Below, one piece after another: positions 26,513 through 34,675 of a DNA stretch of 64,000 nucleotides. A program made the translations under genes and the position numbers. The stretch is from Collinsella provencensis. GTDB taxonomy: Bacteria > Actinomycetota > Coriobacteriia > Coriobacteriales > Coriobacteriaceae. The first letter of the stretch is position 1, and each line of letters opens with the position of its first letter. A model generated the notes under the pieces. It was not told the DNA's origin and made no database searches. It was given only the letters and a program-made list of their open reading frames with translations. The stretch lies in NCBI RefSeq assembly GCF_900199705.1, contig NZ_LT904908.1, positions 1,046,530 through 1,110,529 on the forward strand, given 5' to 3'.

Positions 26513-28361
26513 TATCTTCAAAACACTTGCGGGCTCCATTCGCCAATATAAGAAAGCCACCATCGCAACGTCGCTTCTCGTGACGGGCGAGGTCGTCTTT
26601 GAGGCGCTCATCCCCTTCGGAACCGCCTCACTCATCGACAGCGTCAAAGCCGGAGCCGACCTGCCCACGCTCCTCACCTATGGCGGCATGCTCGCCGCCA
26701 TGGCAATCATCTCGCTCATGTTTGGCGCGGCGGCCGGTCTTACATGCGCCAAAGCATCCTGCGGCTTCTCACGCAACCTCCGCCTGGACATGTTCCGCGC
26801 CATTCAGACCTTCGACTTTGCCACCATCGACCGCTTCTCCAACTCGTCGCTGGTCACGCGTCTCACCACGGATGTCCAAAACGTGCAGATGGCCTTCATG
26901 ATGCTCATCCGTGCTGCCATCCGCAGCCCACTGATGATCATCTGCGCCTTCACCATGGCATACATCATGGGCGGATGGCTGTCGTTCATCTACCTGGCAA
27001 TCATGCCGTTCCTCGGTATTGCCCTGTTCACCATCGTGCGCAAGGTGCACCCCGTCTTCCAGCGCATCTTCCATAAGTACGATGCCCTGAACGAGTCCGC
27101 TGAGGAGAACCTCTCCGCCATCCGCGTGGTCAAGAGCTACGTGCGCGAGGACTACGAGATCGATAAGTTCTCACGTGCTGCCGAGGAGGTCGCCCACGAC
27201 TTCACGTTCGCCGAGCGCATCCTTGCCCTCAACGCGCCGATCATGAACTTCTGCATGTACACCGTCATGACCTTCGTCATCGGCGTGGGCTCGTACGCCA
27301 TCATCGACACCCAGGGCACGCTCATCGACGTGGGACAGTTCTCCAGCCTTATCACCTACGGCATCCAGATTCTCATGAACCTGATGATGCTCTCCCAGGT
27401 ATTCGCGCTGTGCACCATCGCCGAAGAGGGCGCAAACCGCATCTGCGAAGTGCTGTCTGCAAAGTCCGAAATCGTCAACCCCGAAAACCCCGTAACCGAG
27501 GTGCCCGACGGCTCCATCGACTTCGAAAACGTGGGCTTTGCCTATGCATCCCGCAGCAGCGCCGAAGCGCTCTCCGACATCGACCTGCATATCAAGAGCG
27601 GTGAGGTTATCGGCATCATCGGATCCACGGGTTCGGCCAAGTCGAGTCTTGTGCAGCTGATTCCGCGCCTGTACGACACCACGCGCGGAACGGTGCGCGT
27701 AGGTGGCATCGACGTGCGTGACTACGACCTGGACACGCTGCGCAACGAGGTTGCCATGGTGCTGCAGAAAAACGTGCTGTTCAGTGGCACTATTGCAGAG
27801 AACCTGCGCTGGGGCAACGCCGAGGCAACGGACGAGGAAGTCATCGAGGCGGCGCGCTTGGCACAAGCCGACGAGTTCATTCAAGGCTTCTCCGACGGCT
27901 ACGAGCACCACATCGAGCAGGGCGGCGCGAACGTCTCCGGCGGCCAGAAGCAGCGTCTATGCATCGCCCGCGCACTGCTCAAGCGTCCCAAAATCCTGAT
28001 TTTGGACGACTCCACGTCCGCCGTGGATACCAAGACGGACAAGCTGATCCGCGCCGGTTTGCGCTCGTATCTGCCCGAAACAACCAAGATCATCATTGCG
28101 CAGCGCACGGGCTCGGTGGAGGACGCTGACCGCATCATCGTTATGGACAGCGGACGCATCTCGGCCGTTGGCACGCATGACGAGCTGCTGCGTCGTAGCG
28201 AGATTTACCGCGCCGTGTACATGTCCCAGAACAAGCAAAGCCACGACGAGAAGCAAATCGACATCGAAGACGAGACTATGGAAGCGGTTGCGGAGGTAAC
28301 CATGGAGGCGCCCGCGACCGAAGACCAAACCTCCCGAGAGGAGGCGAACGCCCATGAGTAA
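26505..28361 (+). CDS. heterodimeric ABC exporter, half-transporter with degenerate ATP site
   Basis: A 618-residue type IV ABC exporter half: six-helix membrane domain (about 1-320) then the nucleotide-binding domain. The ATG at 26505 follows GGGAGGAG inside the marR end. Catalytic motifs deviate: Walker A is GSTGSAKSS (Ala for the usual Gly before Lys), Walker B ends ILILDDST (Asp for the catalytic Glu), and the H-loop is IIAQRTGS (Gln for His), while the signature VSGGQKQR is intact. This is the pattern of the non-catalytic partner in heterodimers such as TM287/288 or BmrCD. It overlaps the second half-gene by 8 bp. Drug, peptide or lipid export is possible; substrate unknown. Confidence 0.93.
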   Translation: MNNIFKTLAGSIRQYKKATIATSLLVTGEVVFEALIPFGTASLIDSVKAGADLPTLLTYGGMLAAMAIISLMFGAAAGLTCAKASCGFSRNLRLDMFRAIQTFDFATIDRFSNSSLVTRLTTDVQNVQMAFMMLIRAAIRSPLMIICAFTMAYIMGGWLSFIYLAIMPFLGIALFTIVRKVHPVFQRIFHKYDALNESAEENLSAIRVVKSYVREDYEIDKFSRAAEEVAHDFTFAERILALNAPIMNFCMYTVMTFVIGVGSYAIIDTQGTLIDVGQFSSLITYGIQILMNLMMLSQVFALCTIAEEGANRICEVLSAKSEIVNPENPVTEVPDGSIDFENVGFAYASRSSAEALSDIDLHIKSGEVIGIIGSTGSAKSSLVQLIPRLYDTTRGTVRVGGIDVRDYDLDTLRNEVAMVLQKNVLFSGTIAENLRWGNAEATDEEVIEAARLAQADEFIQGFSDGYEHHIEQGGANVSGGQKQRLCIARALLKRPKILILDDSTSAVDTKTDKLIRAGLRSYLPETTKIIIAQRTGSVEDADRIIVMDSGRISAVGTHDELLRRSEIYRAVYMSQNKQSHDEKQIDIEDETMEAVAEVTMEAPATEDQTSREEANAHE

Positions 28362-30399
28362 GCAGACGGAAACCATGCTGAATCAGCAAAACGCATCGCA
28401 GGTCGCTGACGCACAGGCAGCATCTCAATCGTCGCAGTCTGCCAACGCGCAGGCCGCCAAGCGAGCATCACAGGTCACCCACGACCCCCAGGGCGCATCC
28501 GCCAATCGCGGTAAGCGCACGGCAAACATGGGCAAGACCGCCCGTCGAACCCTCAAGATGCTTTTCGGGTTCTTCCCCGTGCTCCTGCCGACCGTCATTG
28601 CCGCCATCGTCTTCAACGCCATCGTTCAGGCGATTCCCAACGTATTCATGGAACGCGTGCTCGCCATCGTGGAGGACTCCTGGCAGACCGGTGCATGGGA
28701 CCCCGTTGCCGGCGAAATCATCCACAACGTGATTATGCTCGTGATCTTCTACCTGCTCGGACTTATCTGCAACGCCTTCTGGCAGCAGGCAATGGCCGTC
28801 ATCACGCAAGGCGCGCTCAAGAACTTCCGCACCGCCATGTTCGAGCACATGCAGCGCCTGCCGATCCGGTACTTCGACACGCACCTGCACGGTGACGTGA
28901 TGAGCCATTACACCAACGACGTCGACGCCATGCGTCAGATGATCTCCCAGAGCATCCCGCAGCTCACGCTCACGTCTCTCATCATGGTCGCCGTGGTGTG
29001 CATCATGTTCTACTACAGCATCACGCTGGCCATCGTGGTGATCCTGGGCGTTATCGTCATGGCGCTCGCCACACGCTACCTGGGCAGCCGCTCGGCCCGC
29101 AACTTCCTGCGTCAGCAACGCGCCGTCGCCGCGCTTGAGGGCCATGTGGAAGAGGTCATGGGCGGCGAGAAGGTCATCAAGGTCTTCTGCCACGAGCGCG
29201 AGGCTGAGGAGGACTTCGACCGCATCAACAGTGAGTGGGAAACCGCCGCGCGCACCGCGAACAGCTATGCCAACACGCTCATGCCGATTCTCATGAACAT
29301 GGGCAACCTCCTGTATGTAATCGTGGCGATTATGAGCGGCGTGTTCATCTTCCTGGGCGTGCCCAACTTCTCGATCTCAGGCATGCCGCTGAGCATCGCC
29401 GTGGCGGTTCCGTTCCTCAACATGACCAAACAGCTTGCCGGCCAGGTGGGACAGATCTCCAACCAGATCAACTCCGTGGTCATGGGCCTCGCCGGTGCCG
29501 AGCGCATCTTCGAGCTGCTCGACGAGGAAGTTGAGCAGGATGCCGGCTATGTGACGCTCGTGAATCTTGCCGTTAAGGACAACGAGCTGGTTGAGAGCGC
29601 CGAGCGTACGGGCCTGTGGGGCTGGAAGCACCCGCACCACGACGGCACCGTCACCTACACTCCGCTGCGCGGCGATGTTCGCATGGAGCACGTGAACTTT
29701 GGCTACCGTCCCGACCACGAGATCCTGCACGACGTTTCGGTGTATGCAAAGCCCGGCCAGAAGGTCGCGTTCGTGGGCGCCACGGGTGCCGGCAAGACCA
29801 CCATCACGAACCTCATCAACCGCTTCTACGACATTTCCGACGGCAAGATCCGCTATGACGGCATCAACGTGAGCAAGATTCGCAAGAGCGACCTGCGCCG
29901 CTCCCTTGGCGTGGTGTTGCAGGACGTGAACCTCTTCACCGGTACCGTGATGGACAACATCCGCTATGGCAAGCTCGACGCCACCGACGAGGAGTGCATC
30001 AAGGCGGCAAAGCTTGCAGGCGCCGATACGTTCATCAACATGTTGCCGCAGGGCTACGACACTGTGCTCACCGACAACGGTGCGCAGATTTCGCAAGGTC
30101 AGCGTCAGCTGCTCTCCATCGCACGCGCTGCAGTTGCCGACCCGCCCGCGATGATTTTGGACGAGGCGACCTCAAGCATCGACACGCGCACCGAGGCCAT
30201 CGTGCAGAAGGGCATGGACGCCCTCATGCAGGGGCGCACCACGTTTGTGATTGCGCACCGCCTCTCCACCGTGCGCAACTCCGATGTGATCATCTGCCTC
30301 GACCATGGTCGCGTGATCGAGCGCGGCACGCACGACGAGCTCATCGCGCAAAAGGGCATGTACTACCAGCTCTACACCGGCGCATTTGAGCTGGAGTAA
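28354..30399 (+). CDS. heterodimeric ABC exporter, catalytic half-transporter
   Basis: A 681-residue partner of the preceding half-transporter. A Gln/Ala/Ser-rich cytoplasmic head of about 60 residues precedes the six-helix membrane domain. The ATPase motifs are canonical: Walker A GATGAGKTT, Walker B MILDEATSS with the catalytic Glu and H-loop IAHRLSTV; the signature reads ISQGQRQ instead of LSGGQ. That weak signature pairs with the degenerate Walker motifs of the partner, so each heterodimer should have one active and one inactive ATP site. Start overlaps the upstream stop region, so the two are translationally coupled. Confidence 0.94.
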   Translation: MSKQTETMLNQQNASQVADAQAASQSSQSANAQAAKRASQVTHDPQGASANRGKRTANMGKTARRTLKMLFGFFPVLLPTVIAAIVFNAIVQAIPNVFMERVLAIVEDSWQTGAWDPVAGEIIHNVIMLVIFYLLGLICNAFWQQAMAVITQGALKNFRTAMFEHMQRLPIRYFDTHLHGDVMSHYTNDVDAMRQMISQSIPQLTLTSLIMVAVVCIMFYYSITLAIVVILGVIVMALATRYLGSRSARNFLRQQRAVAALEGHVEEVMGGEKVIKVFCHEREAEEDFDRINSEWETAARTANSYANTLMPILMNMGNLLYVIVAIMSGVFIFLGVPNFSISGMPLSIAVAVPFLNMTKQLAGQVGQISNQINSVVMGLAGAERIFELLDEEVEQDAGYVTLVNLAVKDNELVESAERTGLWGWKHPHHDGTVTYTPLRGDVRMEHVNFGYRPDHEILHDVSVYAKPGQKVAFVGATGAGKTTITNLINRFYDISDGKIRYDGINVSKIRKSDLRRSLGVVLQDVNLFTGTVMDNIRYGKLDATDEECIKAAKLAGADTFINMLPQGYDTVLTDNGAQISQGQRQLLSIARAAVADPPAMILDEATSSIDTRTEAIVQKGMDALMQGRTTFVIAHRLSTVRNSDVIICLDHGRVIERGTHDELIAQKGMYYQLYTGAFELE

Positions 30400-30449
30400 T
30401 CGCTGAATACGTGCGCTTGGGCGGGCGGACAAAAGAGGACGCCGCCCGG

Positions 30450-30522
30450 GCGCGCAGCCAATTTCCCTCGGGTGTGGTTCCGCTTCGCTCCACAAAACAC
30501 CCTCGGGAAGCAGCCTGCGCGC
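30450..30522. repeat. 73-bp imperfect palindrome
   Basis: GCGCGCAG (30450-30457) pairs with CTGCGCGC (30515-30522); inside, TTCCCTCGGGTGT pairs with ACACCCTCGGGAA apart from one central mismatch, and TGTGG with CCACA near the loop. It lies 50 bp after the ABC operon stop. Together with the next hairpin it fills the space before coaX. Confidence 0.65.
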
Positions 30523-30542
30523 CAAAACATTGACTCCGTACT

Positions 30543-30612
30543 CGCCGCCCCATTCTTCTAAAGAGCGCTTTGCCAAGTCGCTCTCGAAAGAAGGATGGGG
30601 CGGCGTTTATTT
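30543..30612 (+). terminator. long hairpin with T-rich tail after the ABC operon
   Basis: CGCCGCCCCATTCTTC pairs with GAAGGATGGGGCGGCG (bulged A) and an inner AGAGCG/CGCTCT adds to the stem; the right arm ends at 30605 and is followed by TTTATTT. Probably the terminator of the marR-ABC operon. Confidence 0.65.
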
Positions 30613-30679
30613 GCCCTCCGCACGTGAACGGTGCAAAATGTACGCCGAGAATCTGAACACACGCTCATGGGAGACAGCC

Positions 30680-31444
30680 ATGTTATTAGCCATCGATATG
30701 GGAAACACGCAAACGGTATTGGGCCTGTTCGATGACGATGAGTTGATTCACGCATGGCGTATGCCCACCGACCGCACCCTCACCATGGACGAGGTGCACC
30801 TGCGTCTGCTCGGCTATTTCCAAAAAGACGGGCTGTCGCTCGACAGCGTTGACGCCATCGCCTTCGCGGGCGTGGTACCCCAACTCGTGCGCGCATGGAG
30901 GGGCGTGGCCGACGCGCTGGGCGTCCGCGTCGTGATCGTGGGTCGCGAGACGGCGGCGGTCACCAACGTCAAGGCGGACAACCCCGCCGAAGTCGGCGCC
31001 GACCGCATTGCCAACGCAACCGCAGCGGCGCTGGAATATGGCGCGCCGAGCATCGTGGTCGATTTTGGAACCGCAACGAATATCGACGTCGTGGACGCGA
31101 GCGGAGCCTATATCGGCGGCTGCATCGCCCCGGGCCTTCGCCTTTCACTTGACGCGCTCACGTCGCGCGCTGCCAAACTGGCGAGCGTTCCGCTTGAGGC
31201 ACCCGCGCATACCATTGGTCGAAACACCGTTGAGGCCGTTCAAAGCGGCGCCGTGGTGGGTGCCGCCGCCATGGCGGAGGGCTTGATCGCACGCATACGC
31301 GAAGAGCTCGGCGCCCCCGATGCGCCGGTCATCGCCACGGGCGGACTCGCCAGCATCGTCGCCACAGCCACCGACGCCTTCGACGTCGTCGATCCGCAGC
31401 TCACCATCAAGGGCATCTGCGAGATTTACCACCGCATGCGATAG
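30680..31444 (+). CDS. coaX: type III pantothenate kinase
   Basis: The ATG at 30680 follows GGGAG and gives 254 aa, the usual CoaX length; an ATG at 30638 is a weaker alternative. Motifs: LLAIDMGNTQTVLGLF (phosphate-1 loop), NPAEVGADRIANATAA (pantothenate-binding and catalytic Asp region) and VVDFGTATNIDVVDASG. It phosphorylates pantothenate, the first step of CoA synthesis, and is insensitive to CoA feedback. Neighbours are not CoA genes, so it seems monocistronic. Confidence 0.96.
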   Translation: MLLAIDMGNTQTVLGLFDDDELIHAWRMPTDRTLTMDEVHLRLLGYFQKDGLSLDSVDAIAFAGVVPQLVRAWRGVADALGVRVVIVGRETAAVTNVKADNPAEVGADRIANATAAALEYGAPSIVVDFGTATNIDVVDASGAYIGGCIAPGLRLSLDALTSRAAKLASVPLEAPAHTIGRNTVEAVQSGAVVGAAAMAEGLIARIREELGAPDAPVIATGGLASIVATATDAFDVVDPQLTIKGICEIYHRMR

Positions 31445-31468
31445 CGGGCGGGAGGAATACCCTCCGCC
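31443..31468 (+). terminator. hairpin after coaX
   Basis: GGGCGGGAGG pairs with CCCTCCGCCC around AATA, directly behind the coaX stop. The T-run TTTTT comes about 20 bp later, so termination efficiency is uncertain. The remaining 260 bp to the folP-folK stop are AT-rich and show nothing else I can name. Confidence 0.5.
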
Positions 31469-31731
31469 CACTATCGCTCAACCTACTTTTTCTCATGAAA
31501 AGAGAATAAGTGGCAATTTTTGCCAGAAAATAGTCTTTCGCAAGCAAGAAAAACTCAGCAGCAAGGTTGTAATGAAACGAGGAGGCGCGCCTGCCTCCTC
31601 GCCACCTGGTCTTTTTGCAACATGCATTGCGCGAGAACATCTGACAGCAGACCAACGATCTCCAAAAGGCCAACCAAAACACTACAATCTGGCATTTTTT
31701 GCCATTCTCGCACCGTTTTGAGAAAAAACCG

Positions 31732-33495
31732 CTAGAACGTGCCGAGCTCCGCGACCACGTGACCCACGCGCTCTTCGGGCTCTTTGACGTCAATGCCCTC
31801 GTAGCGGAAGAAGCGCGCCGGATTGTGCATCAGGTCCTCAAGCGGCACGAGCACGAAGTCGCGCTCGCCCAGACCGGGGTGCGGCAGGCGCAGCTTGTTG
31901 CCGCCGTGCGTCTCGTTGTCCATCCAAATGAGGTCACAGTCGATAACGCGCGGCCCGTTGGCGCGCGTGCCCGCACCGCGCTTGCGGCCGAGCTTGTTCT
32001 CGATTTTGAGAAGCTCTTCCAGCAGGATAAGCGGGGCGAGTTCGGTCTTGATCTCGATAACGGCATTGGCGAACGGCTGCTGACGCGTCACATATGCTGG
32101 TTCACTCTCATAGATGCGCGAGCAGCTGGACACGCAAGTCATGGGAATCTCGGCAATGAGATCGCGCGCGGCGCGGAGGTTATCCTCACGCTCGCCCTTG
32201 TTGGAGCCAAGTGCGATGTACGCGCGGCGCGGCATGGGGCGCGCGATGGCCCAAAAACCGTTCAGGAACTGGTAAAAGCCCGCAACGTCATGAACGCGCA
32301 CGATATTGGCACCTTGCTCGATGGCACCGAGGCACACGCCGAATGTGGCGATGTCGCGGTCGGCGGCATCGGCAACACCCGAGATGGCGCCCACCACGCG
32401 TTTGCGCGAGACAGCGCACAGCGTGGGATACCCGAGTGAGGCGATCTTGCCCATCTCGCGCTGAATCACGATGTCCTCGTTGGCGTCCTTGCCAAATCCC
32501 GGACCCGGGTCAAGGCAGATGCGCTCGCGGTCAACGCCCGCGTGCACCAGGGCTCGCGCCTGGTCTGACAGGAAGCCCATGATGCGGCGCATGATGGGCG
32601 CGGAGTCGGGCAAGGTGAAGCGGCGCAGCTGCGAAGTACGCGCATGTGCTCCGGCGCGAGCGGCGGAGCGAGCCATGATAGAAGCGAGGTCATCGCCGGT
32701 CGCCGTCTTTTGTGCATCGGGGCTTGCGGCGTTCACGCCAACTACAGCGACTTCGGCATCGGAGGCGACCGCCTCCGTGGCGCGCGCCTCGGCAGGAGCG
32801 AAGGCGGCAATGGCGGCCCGACGCTCGGCCTCAGCGGCATCCGATCCGTTGGGCGTTGCATCAAACGGCAGCTGGGGCTGCATCATGCCCGAAATGAGCT
32901 TTGCCTTCGCAGCGCGCTTGGACTTGCCGGTGGCGCCCAACGCGCGAGCTGCCTCTTCGGCCTCGCGGGCTTTTTCGGCCATAAACGCCGCTGCCGAGGT
33001 GTCGAGCTGCACCGGCGTATGCGTGCGTACGGAAGCCCCGTCCGCGCCGTCAATCTCGCCGGCATGCATGACAACCACGCCGCAATCGCTATTGGCAACG
33101 AACTCGACCATGCGCGGGTCGGTAAAGCCCGTCACGTCGTTTACGATGGAAGCGCCCACGCGCACGGCGGCCTTGGCAACCTCGACATGACGCGTGTCAA
33201 TGGAGACGATGGCGCCCTCTTTTGCCAGTGCTTTTACCACGGGCAGGACACGCTTCGCCTCTTCGTCGATATCGACCGGCGTAAAGCCCGGACGCGTCGA
33301 CTCGCCACCCACGTCGATGATGTCGGCGCCGGCGTCGAGCATCTCCATGCCAAACGCAATCGCGGAGTTAACATCAAAGTGCTCCCCGCCGTCGCTAAAC
33401 GAGTCGGGAGTGACGTTCAAAACACCCATGATGCGCGGACGGTCGAACTTGAGCTCAAACTTGCCGCAGAGCCAAACCTTTGTATCGCGTGCCAT
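31732..33495 (-). CDS. dihydropteroate synthase - HPPK fusion (FolP-FolK) with large insertion
   Basis: A 587-residue fusion from the ATG at 33495 (AAGGAG upstream). Residues 20-420 are dihydropteroate synthase: IMGVLNVTPDSFSDGG, DVGGESTRPG, LDPGPGFGKD and IVRVHDV. Residues 423-587 are HPPK: AYIALGSNKGEREDNL, ANGPRVIDCDLIW and LRLPHPGLGERDFVLVPL. The two enzymes catalyse consecutive folate steps. Between VVMHAGEIDG and APIMRRIMGFL the TIM barrel carries about 150 extra Ala/Glu/Ser-rich residues (about 148-297) that normal FolP lacks; the region keeps frame and looks disordered. FolB and FolE are not nearby. Function of both halves is well supported by intact motifs. Confidence 0.93.
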   Translation of the reverse strand: MARDTKVWLCGKFELKFDRPRIMGVLNVTPDSFSDGGEHFDVNSAIAFGMEMLDAGADIIDVGGESTRPGFTPVDIDEEAKRVLPVVKALAKEGAIVSIDTRHVEVAKAAVRVGASIVNDVTGFTDPRMVEFVANSDCGVVVMHAGEIDGADGASVRTHTPVQLDTSAAAFMAEKAREAEEAARALGATGKSKRAAKAKLISGMMQPQLPFDATPNGSDAAEAERRAAIAAFAPAEARATEAVASDAEVAVVGVNAASPDAQKTATGDDLASIMARSAARAGAHARTSQLRRFTLPDSAPIMRRIMGFLSDQARALVHAGVDRERICLDPGPGFGKDANEDIVIQREMGKIASLGYPTLCAVSRKRVVGAISGVADAADRDIATFGVCLGAIEQGANIVRVHDVAGFYQFLNGFWAIARPMPRRAYIALGSNKGEREDNLRAARDLIAEIPMTCVSSCSRIYESEPAYVTRQQPFANAVIEIKTELAPLILLEELLKIENKLGRKRGAGTRANGPRVIDCDLIWMDNETHGGNKLRLPHPGLGERDFVLVPLEDLMHNPARFFRYEGIDVKEPEERVGHVVAELGTF

Positions 33496-33742
33496 AACGG
33501 CTCCTTGCATTCCCCGTGCAGCGAGACCGTATGCCCCGCATGCATGAAACCTTATTGTATAGCGTGATTGCCCTGTTAACCAAAGCAAGGTGCAAGAACC
33601 GCGTTGCGCATACATTCTTTCAAGGTTCAGAGCTGATACACTGAGCCAAAAGCAACTGTCCCGAAACTGGTGCGCGTTTTGTCGAAGTGCGCACCGAGCG
33701 AAGAAAAGTAAACGTACCCGCACAAACACTTGGAGTACCAGC

Positions 33743-34573
33743 ATGTCCCAGCTTTACCGTTTTGCCTCGTGGAACGTCAACGGTCTACGCGCCGTCCTCA
33801 AAAAGGAGCCGAGCTTCACCGAAATCGCCGCTGAGCTTGATGCCGATATCCTCGCCATCCAGGAAACGAAGCTACAGCAGGGTCAGGCCGAAATCGACCT
33901 TCCCGGCTACCACGAGGTATGGAGTTACGCCGAGCGCAAAGGCTACTCTGGTACCGCCGTGTTCACACGCGAGGAACCACTCTCCGTCCGCCATGCCGAT
34001 GCTGTCCTCGAAGCAGGCCGCAACGCCGGCCTTTCAGATGATGCGTTGGAGCTCGTTGCCGCCGCGGCCACCGAAGGTCGCGTATGCGCCCTCGAGTTCG
34101 AGCGCTTTTGGTTCGTGAACGTGTACACGCCCAATGCGCAAAACGAGCTCGCGCGCATCGACGTGCGCATGGCTTGGGACGACGCCTATCGCGCGTTTTT
34201 GCTCTCGCTTGAAGCCGAAACGGGAAAACCGGTCATTACCTGCGGAGACTTTAACGTTGCGCACAACGAAATCGACCTCAAGAACCCCAAGAGCAACCGC
34301 GGCAACGCAGGCTTTTCCGATGAGGAGCGCGCAAAATTTACCAAGCTGCTCGAAGCGGGTTACACCGACACGTTCCGCATGGTGCACCCCGACCTCGAGG
34401 GCGCCTACAGCTGGTGGAGTTATCGCTTCAACGCCCGCAAGAACAACGCGGGCTGGCGCATCGACTACTTCCTCGTGAGCGACGCAATCGCGGGTCGCGT
34501 GCACAGCGCGGGAATCCGCAACGACATCTTTGGCAGCGACCACTGCCCCGTCACGCTGGAGATAGAACTCTAG
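33743..34573 (+). CDS. exodeoxyribonuclease III (ExoA/XthA family)
   Basis: The ATG at 33743 follows TTGGAG and gives 276 aa. The endonuclease/exonuclease/phosphatase fold shows FASWNVNGLRAVLKK (Asn), LAIQETKLQ (catalytic Glu, Mg ligand), NVYTPNAQ, TCGDFNVAHNEIDLKN (Asp/Asn pair) and the ending IFGSDHCPVTLEI (Asp-His). It cleaves abasic sites and has 3'-5' exonuclease activity, completing repair begun by the glycosylases in the same window. A 20-residue loop (AVLEAGRNAGLSDDALELVA) is longer than in E. coli XthA. Convergent with the antiporter gene. Confidence 0.94.
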   Translation: MSQLYRFASWNVNGLRAVLKKEPSFTEIAAELDADILAIQETKLQQGQAEIDLPGYHEVWSYAERKGYSGTAVFTREEPLSVRHADAVLEAGRNAGLSDDALELVAAAATEGRVCALEFERFWFVNVYTPNAQNELARIDVRMAWDDAYRAFLLSLEAETGKPVITCGDFNVAHNEIDLKNPKSNRGNAGFSDEERAKFTKLLEAGYTDTFRMVHPDLEGAYSWWSYRFNARKNNAGWRIDYFLVSDAIAGRVHSAGIRNDIFGSDHCPVTLEIEL

Positions 34574-34675
34574 CCCAAGCGAACGCCGTTCGATTCAAGG
34601 AGACGGCAGCGGCCAAACCGTCACGCCACATCAAAAGGCCTGGCGCAGTGGCCCCGCCCGCGCCGAAAGCCCGGT

